Assembly (NCBI GenBank): GCA_028690255.1
Contig: JAQVBP010000132.1
Span: forward strand, 1-8,184
Reading direction: 5' to 3'
From: Methanosarcinaceae archaeon
GTDB taxonomy: Archaea; Halobacteriota; Methanosarcinia; Methanosarcinales; Methanosarcinaceae
DNA: 8,184 nucleotides
A program made the position numbers and the translations under genes. The notes beneath the pieces are model-generated. The model was not told the origin of the DNA and searched no databases. It was given only the letters and a program-made list of their open reading frames with translations. Numbering within the stretch: the stretch's first letter is position 1; each line of letters begins with the position of its first letter. Below, in pieces: positions 1 to 5,845 of this stretch.

Positions 1-98
1 TTCATTCACTTTTATTCACTTTTATTCACTTTCATTCACTTTCATTCACTTTCATTCACTTTCATTCACTTTCATTCACTTTCATTCACTTTCATTCC
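1..98. repeat. 10-bp tandem repeat (minisatellite)
   Basis: Nine full copies of a 10-bp unit (TTCATTCACT on the plus strand) plus a partial tenth. Units two and three read TTTATTCACT. The array touches the window edge, so its full length is unknown. On the minus strand each unit reads AGTGAATGAA, which contains both ATG and TGA. The array overlaps the last four codons and stop of the neighbouring gene (82-591). The period is close to one DNA helical turn and is not a multiple of three, so it is not a protein repeat. Confidence 0.95.
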
Positions 99-591
99 AT
101 CCACTATCATATAAAATATCCCGGAACATCTCAACAGTTGCCTCATCCCCTTTGAGCAGTTTGTCAAGTTCTTCATAACTGATCGGAAGGACATCATCTT
201 GAGAAGAATATATACAGGTTTCAGAAAGTAGATAATCCGCATCCTGAATAAAAATGGCATCCCCGGCCGGGACGGGGACGAATTCCCACGTCATTTCCAT
301 GCCATTTTCAAAGGAAAGGCTGTCGAATTCATCAATTGCCTTGTACCCGATCAAAATGATTTTCCCGTCCCCCCATTCAACACTGCCCGGATAGGAGGCA
401 TTAATCTCTTCGATTATGACTTTCATTTCATTATTGAGCAGGTTCTCGGAAAAAGTGAGTTCTTCCACATTTCCAACCAGCATACCCTCATTAGAATAGT
501 TAAAGAGTACACCCCCGCCAACAATACCAAAAATAACCGCAAGTGCACACAGGAGCACGAGGGTAATAGTATTCATATTTTTAAGACTCAT
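82..591 (-). CDS. small membrane-anchored or secreted protein, unknown family
   Basis: Predicted 169-residue protein of unknown function. The ATG at 591 is chosen because GGAG (598-601) lies six bases upstream; the longer frame to 615 would need a TTG start without a ribosome site. Residues 7-30 form one hydrophobic segment (signal peptide or anchor), and the rest is acidic and probably outside the cell. Residues 69-92 carry a motif with VEW, an IIL core and an Ala-x-x-x-Phe helix that resembles the two repeats in the protein at 940-1536, so the two may be distant paralogues. The last four residues (NESE) and the stop are read from the 10-bp tandem repeat. It has its own TATA boxes and a leader of about 110 bases with a block shared with the kelch gene. 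Coding status is well supported; no function is assigned. Confidence 0.75.
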   Translation of the reverse strand: MSLKNMNTITLVLLCALAVIFGIVGGGVLFNYSNEGMLVGNVEELTFSENLLNNEMKVIIEEINASYPGSVEWGDGKIILIGYKAIDEFDSLSFENGMEMTWEFVPVPAGDAIFIQDADYLLSETCIYSSQDDVLPISYEELDKLLKGDEATVEMFRDILYDSGWNESE

Positions 592-670
592 GTAACACTC
601 CAAATGTTTGTGCAATCTTATACCGAGCTGGCATGATTATTTAGCATGAAAGAACCACATTTTTTATTTT

Positions 671-699
671 TTGTGCCTGTAATTCGAAAGTTTCATGTA
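671..699 (-). promoter_or_regulatory. conserved leader block, copy 1
   Basis: On the minus strand this block runs from CATGAAAC through TTCGA to ACAGGCACAA. It matches 3863-3892 with about four substitutions and one single-base indel. Both copies sit just downstream of a TATA box and about 80-100 bases before a start codon. A shorter shared piece, CTTTCAT followed by G or A and then C, lies further downstream in both leaders. It may be an operator or a leader-RNA element; which one cannot be told from sequence. Confidence 0.6.
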
Positions 700-700
700 C

Positions 701-734
701 ATTATTATATAAACGCTCATGTAATTATATAAAA
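701..734 (-). promoter_or_regulatory. two tandem TATA boxes for the gene at 82-591
   Basis: The minus strand carries two similar TATA-like boxes, TTTTATATAATTA (about 722-734) and TTTATATAATA (about 703-713), each preceded by GCG or CGC. The upstream box puts the transcript start near 703, right at the edge of the conserved leader block. The duplication of about 20 bases may give two start sites or two TBP-binding positions. Confidence 0.5.
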
Positions 735-812
735 GCGTTGACATGAAATCTGAGCCCCTCACCCTCGGTCCCGGGGATTCGATATTAAACACTGTTTATG
801 GATTCAATATTC

Positions 813-843
813 AAAAAAAGGATCCGGCTTCAGAAGACCGGAT
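813..843 (-). terminator. hairpin-plus-T-tract terminator of the gene at 940-1536
   Basis: On the minus strand, ATCCGG (838-843) pairs with CCGGAT (822-827). An inner CTT/AAG stem extends the helix, and a run of seven T follows (813-819). It lies about 100 bases past the stop of the gene at 940-1536 and before the promoter of the next gene, as expected for a transcript end. Confidence 0.55.
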
Positions 844-893
844 ACTGTCGATTTCAGAATTTTATATTTGCCTTAATTTTGTATAATAGTAGG

Positions 894-912
894 GGCTGTC
901 AGTTTGGCAGCC
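894..912. other. 8-bp hairpin downstream of the gene at 940-1536
   Basis: GGCTGTCA (894-901) pairs with TGGCAGCC (905-912) across a three-base loop, with one G-T wobble. It sits 28 bases after the stop codon at 940. No strong T tract follows on either strand, so it may protect an mRNA 3' end rather than terminate. Confidence 0.45.
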
Positions 913-939
913 ACAAACCAGAGAATTGATTCCAGGCCA

Positions 940-1536
940 TCAGGCATTATTATTTTTTGCTTCAGCCCAATTGTCAGGAAAAAAAGGTGCATCTATAACA
1001 ACAAACTGACAGTAGAAATTCTCTCTACAATTATAATCAGTCACGATTTCACAGCAGAGCTTCTCAAAGGATTCGAAGGCTCTGTCCTTGAGAATTATAG
1101 AATCAGCCTGCCATTCGATATCCTCATTATAATCAGTTATGATTATTTCAAAGATACCCTTTATCTCGAAAGGAGAGTAAATGGATTCATCTTCATCGTA
1201 TTCAACATTAACCACAGGAAACGCTTCAGGTGGAACACTGGATAAAGCCCCTTCCTTTAGCATTTTTTCATGGTAGACCTCATTAAAGACTTCTAAGGCC
1301 TTGCCCCTGAGGATTAAAGAATCGACCTGTACTTCAATATCCGCTTTATATTCGGGGAAGACAGTGGAGATCATTTTTTGTTCGTCGGAAACATTAGACA
1401 CATAGTATGAATGTCCAGCCGGGGGGTAATTTGCCGTCACAGGAATAACTGTGAGGGCCCCCACAGGGATCATGACGGTGGATAATACACACAGTCCCAT
1501 TATTACGGAGATAAGATTTCGGAATTTATTGATCAG
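940..1536 (-). CDS. small secreted protein with two copies of an internal motif
   Basis: Predicted 198-residue exported protein of unknown family. The first ATG is at 1500 but has no ribosome site. A near-perfect GGAGGTG (1542-1548) lies five bases before an in-frame CTG at 1536. Starting there adds a basic n-region (INKFRNLISVI) and makes a textbook signal peptide ending near PVTA, so CTG 1536 is preferred; ATG 1500 (186 residues) is the conservative alternative. Residues about 61-89 and 133-162 are an internal duplication: DIEVQVDSLILRGKALEVF against DIEWQADSIILKDRAFESF. A third relative occurs in the protein at 82-591. Four cysteines lie in the C-terminal third. A stable UUCG-loop hairpin lies just before the ribosome site and a 29-bp tandem repeat lies upstream. 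Function unknown. Confidence 0.7.
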   Translation of the reverse strand: MINKFRNLISVIMGLCVLSTVMIPVGALTVIPVTANYPPAGHSYYVSNVSDEQKMISTVFPEYKADIEVQVDSLILRGKALEVFNEVYHEKMLKEGALSSVPPEAFPVVNVEYDEDESIYSPFEIKGIFEIIITDYNEDIEWQADSIILKDRAFESFEKLCCEIVTDYNCRENFYCQFVVIDAPFFPDNWAEAKNNNA

Positions 1537-1541
1537 ATTTT

Positions 1542-1571
1542 CACCTCCCTGATTCAGCCCCCGAAGGGGCT
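1542..1571 (-). promoter_or_regulatory. ribosome site and cUUCGg hairpin before the gene at 940-1536
   Basis: The minus strand has AGCCCC-TTCG-GGGGCT (1556-1571), a six-pair stem closed by the very stable C(UUCG)G tetraloop. Seven bases later comes GGAGGTG (1542-1548), the strongest ribosome site in the window. The site is correctly spaced for the CTG at 1536 and not for the ATG at 1500. The hairpin may hold the ribosome site open or stabilise the mRNA 5' end. Confidence 0.6.
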
Positions 1572-1583
1572 AAAAGGGAATTT

Positions 1584-1706
1584 GAGGTTTGTTTGTGGAA
1601 TAGGTGGTTTTTGAGGTTTGTTTGTGGAATAGGTGGTTTTTGAGGTTTGTTTGTGGAGTAGGTGGTTTTTGAGGTTTGTTTGTGGAATAGGTGGTTTTTG
1701 AGGTTT
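1584..1706. repeat. 29-bp tandem repeat
   Basis: Four head-to-tail units, each beginning GAGGTTTGTTTGTGG and ending AGGTGGTTTTT, start at 1584, 1613, 1642 and 1671; a partial fifth (GAGGTTT) starts at 1700. The only clear change is GGAGTAGG for GGAATAGG in the third unit. There are no spacers, so it is not a CRISPR array. It lies directly upstream of the leader of the gene at 940-1536 and could be part of a long 5' leader or a protein-binding array. Confidence 0.95.
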
Positions 1707-1746
1707 CAACCATCCTATCAGAAGTAAATGTTACCAGGTTGAAACC
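1702..1746. repeat. perfect 10-bp inverted repeat
   Basis: GGTTTCAACC (1702-1711) and GGTTGAAACC (1737-1746) are exact reverse complements separated by 25 bases. The left arm grows out of the last partial 29-bp unit. GAAAC-type words recur nearby (around 1764, 1805 and 1827). It may be an operator or the scar of a small element. Confidence 0.6.
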
Positions 1747-2002
1747 GTATTTGGAATTACCCTGAAACCCGTTACATTAGACCGGATTCATGTTTCAGAA
1801 ATATGAAACGGTATAAAAAGGCCCGATGAAACCCTGTTTGAAAAAAAAGAAAAAAATATAGGGATGAGCCCTGCAAAAATTTCCGGAGCGCAGGCCAGAA
1901 AAAAGAGAAAAAAATTAGATGTGTACTGCCTTTTTGAAAACCATACATGATATTTCCGAATAAGGGTACAAAAAAGAAAGTACACAAGGGTACTCTTTCA
2001 TG
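1747..2002. other. non-coding stretch, no gene seen
   Basis: This AT-rich stretch has A-rich runs and short frames of 65-71 codons on the minus strand that are only low-complexity phenylalanine-rich translations. A TATA-like TTTTTATACC on the minus strand (about 1811-1820) could serve a long-leader transcript for the gene at 940-1536. A small inverted repeat, GTTTCA/TGAAAC (1792-1797 and 1804-1809), lies beside it. A T-rich tract on the minus strand near 1972-1980 could end the candidate RNA at 2003-2208. Confidence 0.5.
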
Positions 2003-2208
2003 GTGACGGCTCCCGCCATTAAAATGGCAGGCATCCAGGGAATTTCAACCCACGTCATACCGCCCTATGGCGATTTAGTCTTGTCTCGCCAACAACGTTT
2101 CAAGTTTTACGTATAGGACTTTCCGATACAACCTCTTACTTGAAATTCAGAGCAAAGTCTGATTGGCCTACTTGAGCCTATTATGCTTCCGGTAGCAAAA
2201 ATCAGACT
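2003..2208 (-). ncRNA. candidate structured non-coding RNA, possibly omega-RNA-like
   Basis: No family is recognised with confidence. On the minus strand several nested perfect helices follow one another. AGTCTGATT pairs with AATCAGACT (2200-2208 with 2156-2164), enclosing two small hairpins. TTTCAAGT pairs with ACTTGAAA (2138-2145 with 2098-2105), and inside it GTAT-GGA pairs with TCC-ATAC (2111-2129). TGGCGA pairs with TCGCCA (2086-2091 with 2068-2073). A final hairpin spans 2012-2031. A TATA box at 2224-2235 puts transcription start close to the first helix. The layout, ending in a strong hairpin followed by GGGAG and TCAC, resembles the right end and guide-scaffold RNA of IS605-type TnpB elements, but no tnpB is present. 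Structure is seen; the RNA and its function are inferred. Confidence 0.45.
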
Positions 2209-2223
2209 ATTATAATAGGGCGT

Positions 2224-2235
2224 GTATATTTAAAA
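2224..2235 (-). promoter_or_regulatory. TATA box for the candidate RNA
   Basis: The minus strand reads TTTTAAATATAC, a strong archaeal TATA box. Twenty-five bases downstream is about 2205, matching the 5' side of the first predicted helix (2208). No protein frame begins nearby, so the promoter makes most sense for a non-coding transcript. Confidence 0.45.
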
Positions 2236-2385
2236 TTTTTATTATTGGATGGTATTTTGGGAAATCTACGGCTGTATCCCACCATTGAAATAGCGGGGAT
2301 TAGCCTGTATTTGACCTAAATGAAAGGGAATTGGAATTATTCAGGTTGTGCATCAGGGGTAGAAGGCTCCCTTTCCACCTTCCTG

Positions 2386-3765
2386 TTAAATTGTATAATA
2401 AACCCTGACCTCCTGCAGGAGGGGAGATTTTGAGAAATTTGTGGTTGTCAGGCTTGCACGCCACTGCATATACCTGCCGGAAACCGGAGTTACGGAGGAT
2501 GAACCCACGACCGCCGTCCAGGCAGGGGTTGAGGCATTTTTAAGGAAAATAGTGTCATTTGCCCGGATCTCAAAGTTTATACCTGTGTCGGCTTCAAGGG
2601 TTTCGTCCCGGAAGAGCCCGTTAAACATTGTTCCGTTATTTTCGGTATCCAGCACCTTCGAAGAAACAATGCCTGAAAAATGCCCCCCTTTCCCTTCCGG
2701 GTCCGAAACAAAGGTAAGGGAACCACCATAACTAACGGGCCCGGGGGTGTCAGCCAGACCGACCCAGGCGTCACTGCTGAGGTTATATCTCCAGAAAGCA
2801 GTCTTTGAACCCCCCTGAAAGGCATATATATTGTGGTTGCCGTCATAAGCAAGAGAGGCTCCGGCCTCCACAATGCCAGGAGTGTCGCCAAGGTTATGCC
2901 AGGTATCATTTCCGAGGTCATACTTCAAAAAATTCGTTGAGTTGCCCCTCAATGCATAGATGCTGTTTCTATCCCCATCATATACAATGGCCGCCCCATG
3001 ATATGCAGGGGAGGGGGTAGCATTCAGGGAATTCCACTTCTTTGCAGATATGTTATATTTCAGAAAATGTGTTTCAGACCCTGCCGGGAAGGCATACACG
3101 GAGTTGTCCCCGTCACAGGCAAGGAGGGTCCCGAAACTCACATTACAGGAAGGAGCCTCCAGAGTATTCCAGATCCCGCCGGAAATTTCATAACTCAAAA
3201 AACGAACTCCTGAGAGGTAGTCGTTTGTTAATGCGTATATCAGGGAAGCTCCGTCATAAGCAAGAGATCCGCCTTCGAAACTTGCATTATAAGGAGAAGA
3301 TGCCAGATTGTACCAGGAATCTCTGCTGAGATTATATTTCCAGAATTCATCGGTATTGTTTCCCATAAATGCATACATATCACCGGACTCATCGTAAGCA
3401 AGGGCCCCTCCTGCCCCTACAGGCCTCCGGGAATTATTCACAGCCGTCCAGACCATAGAGAAAGAGTTGTACACCCAAAAATCCTCACTGTTATCCCCCC
3501 TCAATGCAAAGACATAGGAGTCAGGTGAACACTGTATTCTTACACTGCCCGGGAGACTCACGGTATCTGCATAGAGTAAAATTCCTGAACTAAACTCGGA
3601 TTGGTTACTCTGATTCCAGATTTCGGGAGTCCAGCCCGTGAAACTGTTGTTTCCGGGAGTTTCCTGGTCAATGTAAATACATTCTGTTACTCCACTGAGA
3701 TTTATAAGGATGAAGATTAGCACCAGGGTTGTAACTGAGAGAATATAATTAAATTTTGTACCCAC
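2386..3765 (-). CDS. secreted kelch-like beta-propeller protein
   Basis: A 459-residue exported protein. It starts at GTG (3765) with a GGGGGGA stretch about eight bases upstream. Residues 1-30 are a signal peptide. Six repeats of 44-47 residues begin near residues 83, 130, 175, 222, 268 and 312; each has an YAF or YAL strand, an FW/FLKYN strand, a conserved Trp and an Ala-Tyr-Asp-Gly turn, as in kelch/galactose-oxidase propellers. Residues about 362-459 form a separate beta-sandwich-like domain ending LLQEVRVYY, a type common at the C-terminus of archaeal surface proteins. About 17 N-x-S/T sequons suggest heavy N-glycosylation. There is no C-terminal anchor, so it is probably released or bound to the surface. 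It lies downstream of the TasA-like module but has its own TATA box and a leader block shared with the gene at 82-591. The ligand is unknown. Confidence 0.85.
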   Translation of the reverse strand: MGTKFNYILSVTTLVLIFILINLSGVTECIYIDQETPGNNSFTGWTPEIWNQSNQSEFSSGILLYADTVSLPGSVRIQCSPDSYVFALRGDNSEDFWVYNSFSMVWTAVNNSRRPVGAGGALAYDESGDMYAFMGNNTDEFWKYNLSRDSWYNLASSPYNASFEGGSLAYDGASLIYALTNDYLSGVRFLSYEISGGIWNTLEAPSCNVSFGTLLACDGDNSVYAFPAGSETHFLKYNISAKKWNSLNATPSPAYHGAAIVYDGDRNSIYALRGNSTNFLKYDLGNDTWHNLGDTPGIVEAGASLAYDGNHNIYAFQGGSKTAFWRYNLSSDAWVGLADTPGPVSYGGSLTFVSDPEGKGGHFSGIVSSKVLDTENNGTMFNGLFRDETLEADTGINFEIRANDTIFLKNASTPAWTAVVGSSSVTPVSGRYMQWRASLTTTNFSKSPLLQEVRVYYTI

Positions 3766-3832
3766 CCTTTAATCCCCCCAGAGTTATTTTTGATAATTTG
3801 TGATAATTTTCGAATATTTCAATTTGTTTGGT

Positions 3833-3858
3833 ATGAAAGTGCTTTCAAGCACTTTCAT
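3833..3858. repeat. perfect 10-bp hairpin in the kelch gene leader
   Basis: ATGAAAGTGC (3833-3842) and GCACTTTCAT (3849-3858) pair perfectly around a six-base loop. It lies between the conserved leader block and the kelch start. The CTTTCAT word in one arm also occurs unpaired at the same place in the leader of the gene at 82-591. No T tract follows on the minus strand, so a leader element is more likely than a terminator. Confidence 0.65.
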
Positions 3859-3862
3859 TTAT

Positions 3863-3892
3863 TTGTGCCTGTTACTCGAAGAGTTTCATGTG
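3863..3892 (-). promoter_or_regulatory. conserved leader block, copy 2
   Basis: Second copy of the block at 671-699. On the minus strand it reads CATGAAAC, then CTTCGAG, then ACAGGCACAA. It lies about 100-130 bases before the kelch start and about 35 bases after the TATA box at 3921-3933. Conservation between two otherwise unrelated intergenic regions points to a shared regulator or RNA fold. Confidence 0.6.
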
Positions 3893-3920
3893 CGTTTTTT
3901 TGATATTTTTTTAGCGGTTG

Positions 3921-3933
3921 ATTATTTTATAAG
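3921..3933 (-). promoter_or_regulatory. TATA box of the kelch gene
   Basis: The minus strand reads CTTATAAAATAAT just past the stop of the upstream gene (3940). It would start transcription near 3902 and give a leader of about 135 bases containing the conserved block and the 10-bp hairpin. Confidence 0.45.
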
Positions 3934-3939
3934 GATATC

Positions 3940-5127
3940 TCATACTGCCCTTTCCCGAAGATCGGAAAAAGAAAACACTTTTAGCCCCATGTCCTTAGCC
4001 GCTTCCCTGCTTTCAGCAGATTCGAGCAGAACATTCTTTATCCGGCCAGTTATTGCAGTGGCTATTACATCAGCATCCTCATCCGAAATCCCATACCTGA
4101 CCAGGACATCATATGAAAACTCCTGACCCGTGTCAATAACTTTTATGCGTTTTTTCTCCATCAGCTCGTTTACACTCTGAAGAATCTCGGTCCCGTCCAG
4201 TTTTTCGAACTCCTTCCTGCTTATGGCCAGTTTCTTAAACCTTGAAAATACGGGTTCCAGACTTCCCGCACCATGTATTTCAATTAAAGAATTGCTGCCT
4301 GCAACCAGGGCCTTTCGTGAAAGCATAAAAGGTGGAAGGAACCTTATTCCATGCAGGATTAGCACCAGGGCAATGAGCGCTAAAAGCCCGGGTAAAGCGT
4401 AATTATTACCATTATCCGGAGTTCGACTAGCGAAAATACTTTTTGTAGTATCCGGCCCAGGAGGCAGAGGTTCGGGGGACCGAGGATCAAACGTAGCATT
4501 AGTATTAGGTATCAAGGGAAAAGATGGAGGAACTACTGGAGGAGGTTCCGGGTCATTATCTTTATTTTTATTTTCACCCGAAGTATCCTTTTCATACGGG
4601 GTTTCGAGCAGGTAATTTATGCTGAACGAGAGGCTATCCCCCTGGGCCCCGTTCTGAGGGATTTCCTTCATCTGAAATTCCCACATCCATTCCAGACTCA
4701 GGGTTTCCCCGGCATTGAGCTGGATTATGCGGATAAAAAGAGGATCAGAGGCATTTTGGGGGAATTCGTGGATCGTACAGGGAAAACTCAGGTTCGTATA
4801 AAGGCGCTCATGGACGGGAGTGAATAACAAATAGTCATCAAGTGAAACTCCGTTTCCAGCATAATCGGTCTCATTGATACCGCCTATCCATATTGAAACG
4901 TCCCCGGCATGGCTTCCAGCATTATGAAGCAAAAATGTTTTAAAACCCTGCTGTCCGGGACAGATATTGTCTGCATTCCAGCCAGTGACCACCTCCTCTC
5001 CAAGCTGTAAATCAATAACCGGGATTTCGGCCCGGACAGGCAGAGTAAAAAATGTGAAAAGGCTTACACCCAGAATCAAAACCAGGACCAGTTTCGATTT
5101 CTTTCCCGTTATCCTTCCAGCTGCCAT
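3940..5127 (-). CDS. membrane protein: TasA-like outer domain, Pro-rich stalk, PIN-like tail
   Basis: A 395-residue protein from the ATG at 5127, chosen because GAGGT lies eight bases upstream; ATG 5142 (400 residues) has no ribosome site. Residues 12-33 are a signal peptide ending VRA. Residues about 34-173 resemble the fibre subunit at 5905-6564: a PG turn (57-58), then NAGSHAGDVSIWI against NEGSIAGNLSVKI, and a final strand DSLSFSINYLL against NCTFNISFTL. A proline-rich linker follows (177-235), then one membrane segment (244-269), then a cytoplasmic domain (271-391). That domain follows the PIN order: VAGSNSLIEI first strand, ISRKEFEKL, SDEDADVIATAI helix, LLESAESREAAKDMGLKVF. The first acidic residue is replaced by Gly277 and the TDD site by ESAE, so nuclease activity is doubtful. 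It may anchor or sense the fibre. PIN and TasA assignments are by eye. Confidence 0.85.
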   Translation of the reverse strand: MAAGRITGKKSKLVLVLILGVSLFTFFTLPVRAEIPVIDLQLGEEVVTGWNADNICPGQQGFKTFLLHNAGSHAGDVSIWIGGINETDYAGNGVSLDDYLLFTPVHERLYTNLSFPCTIHEFPQNASDPLFIRIIQLNAGETLSLEWMWEFQMKEIPQNGAQGDSLSFSINYLLETPYEKDTSGENKNKDNDPEPPPVVPPSFPLIPNTNATFDPRSPEPLPPGPDTTKSIFASRTPDNGNNYALPGLLALIALVLILHGIRFLPPFMLSRKALVAGSNSLIEIHGAGSLEPVFSRFKKLAISRKEFEKLDGTEILQSVNELMEKKRIKVIDTGQEFSYDVLVRYGISDEDADVIATAITGRIKNVLLESAESREAAKDMGLKVFSFSDLRERAV

Positions 5128-5168
5128 ATCTTCAAACCTCATATTCGAAAAAAACCGGAGTATTTCCC

Positions 5169-5176
5169 ATTATATT
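5169..5176 (-). promoter_or_regulatory. TATA-like box for the gene at 3940-5127
   Basis: The minus strand reads AATATAAT. Transcription would start near 5147, giving a leader of about 20 bases that holds GAGGT before ATG 5127. This supports both a separate promoter and the shorter start. Confidence 0.4.
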
Positions 5177-5244
5177 GAGAGAATTGCCAGATGAAACAGC
5201 TTCAACAACTTATTCAATCGGGCCTTAAGAGAAGCACAGGAAAG

Positions 5245-5282
5245 GAAAAACATACTTCATTTACGGGACCTTTTCCCGTAAA
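5245..5282 (-). terminator. hairpin over the peptidase stop codon with T tract
   Basis: TTTACGGGA and TCCCGTAAA (5260-5268 and 5274-5282) form a perfect nine-pair stem with a five-base loop, spanning the stop codon of the peptidase gene. A TTTTT run follows on the minus strand (5245-5249) after ten bases. It may be a terminator or attenuator that separates the peptidase from the downstream anchor gene. Confidence 0.45.
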
Positions 5283-5806
5283 CTCTGCTGTTGAAGGCTC
5301 TGTATTTCTTCCGTCTTCTCCTTATGAAGCACAAGCCGGAGTTTTTTCCCTTCCCTTCCGAGAAGAATCAGCCCGGGGATAAGAAGACTCAGAACAAGGC
5401 CAAAGGGGGTTTTGACAAACTTACTCACATACCCCAAATAAGGAAGACTGAAACAGACTTTACCTATCACCTGCTCCGCAGAGACCGTATACGGGTCAGG
5501 CCCCTCGTTTGCGTCCCCCTTTGTGTGAAAAAGTAATTTTGATCCCTTTTCTACAGCTACTACTCTATGAGTGATCAAAACCCCCCCGGAAGGAGAAGGA
5601 AAGGTGATGATATCCCCCACCTCAACCGCATTCGCAGCTACAGGCCGGATTACCACCAGCCCCCCCGCCGGAAGCTCAGGTTCCATACTGCCGGAAAGGA
5701 TGGTATTCACCTGCCACCCGTAGCCGGGGGCAAGAAAAGTCAGGCCTGCCAGCAAAAGAAACAATAATAAAACCACAGGACTCAAATTTTCAATAAACCT
5801 GCCCAT
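5261..5806 (-). CDS. signal peptidase I, archaeal/SipW (ER) type
   Basis: A 181-residue membrane peptidase that removes signal peptides outside the cell membrane. A hydrophobic segment (residues 9-27) precedes the SGSMEP box with nucleophile Ser40. The LITHRVV box gives His80, replacing the lysine of most bacterial enzymes, and TKGDANEGPD gives Asp98 and Asp104, the archaeal/eukaryotic/SipW signature. A second membrane segment lies near 130-152, followed by a basic, glutamine-rich tail. The ATG at 5806 is chosen because GGGTGG lies just upstream and the hydrophobic segment follows at once; a frame to 5881 (TTG) or 5875 would begin inside a terminator-like hairpin. It lies 98 bases after a TasA-type subunit with a SipW-class signal peptide, so that protein and the anchor at 3940-5127 are its likely dedicated substrates. 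It could also serve general secretion. Confidence 0.93.
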   Translation of the reverse strand: MGRFIENLSPVVLLLFLLLAGLTFLAPGYGWQVNTILSGSMEPELPAGGLVVIRPVAANAVEVGDIITFPSPSGGVLITHRVVAVEKGSKLLFHTKGDANEGPDPYTVSAEQVIGKVCFSLPYLGYVSKFVKTPFGLVLSLLIPGLILLGREGKKLRLVLHKEKTEEIQSLQQQSLREKVP

Positions 5807-5845
5807 CGGACCACCCTGAAAGAAACTCAATACTGAAATAACTGA

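Larger units (their letters stand above)
2003..2297 (-). mobile_element. candidate non-autonomous IS200/IS605-like element
   Basis: Two 20-base hairpins of the same orientation bound this stretch: 2278-2297 and 2012-2031. Written on the minus strand they are CCCGCTATTTCAATGGTGGG and CCTGCCATTTTAATGGCGGG. They differ at four positions, three in the stem and all still paired, one in the loop. Both are followed by GGGA and then GCCGT. Similar subterminal hairpins in direct orientation at both ends are typical of IS200/IS605 elements, which lack inverted termini and target duplications. There is no tnpA or tnpB, so it would be a miniature derivative. The exact ends cannot be set. The hairpins could instead be parts of an RNA. 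Confidence 0.3.

Noticed and set aside
904..1245. Plus-strand 113-codon frame
   Set aside because: It lies opposite the gene at 940-1536, has no ribosome site and no recognisable protein features; the minus-strand frame has a signal peptide and an internal duplication.
1584..1706. CRISPR array
   Set aside because: The 29-bp units are joined head to tail with no spacers, and no cas genes are nearby.
1866..1952. Short plus-strand frame starting MSPAKISGAQ
   Set aside because: Only 28 codons, rich in lysine from A runs; a TATA-like box lies upstream but nothing else supports it.
1772..1987. Minus-strand 65-71-codon frames
   Set aside because: Low-complexity phenylalanine-rich translations of A-rich DNA, overlapping in two frames, with no ribosome site.
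2098..2145. RNase P RNA
   Set aside because: GGAAAGTCC resembles one conserved RNase P segment, but the other conserved segments are absent and the region is too short.
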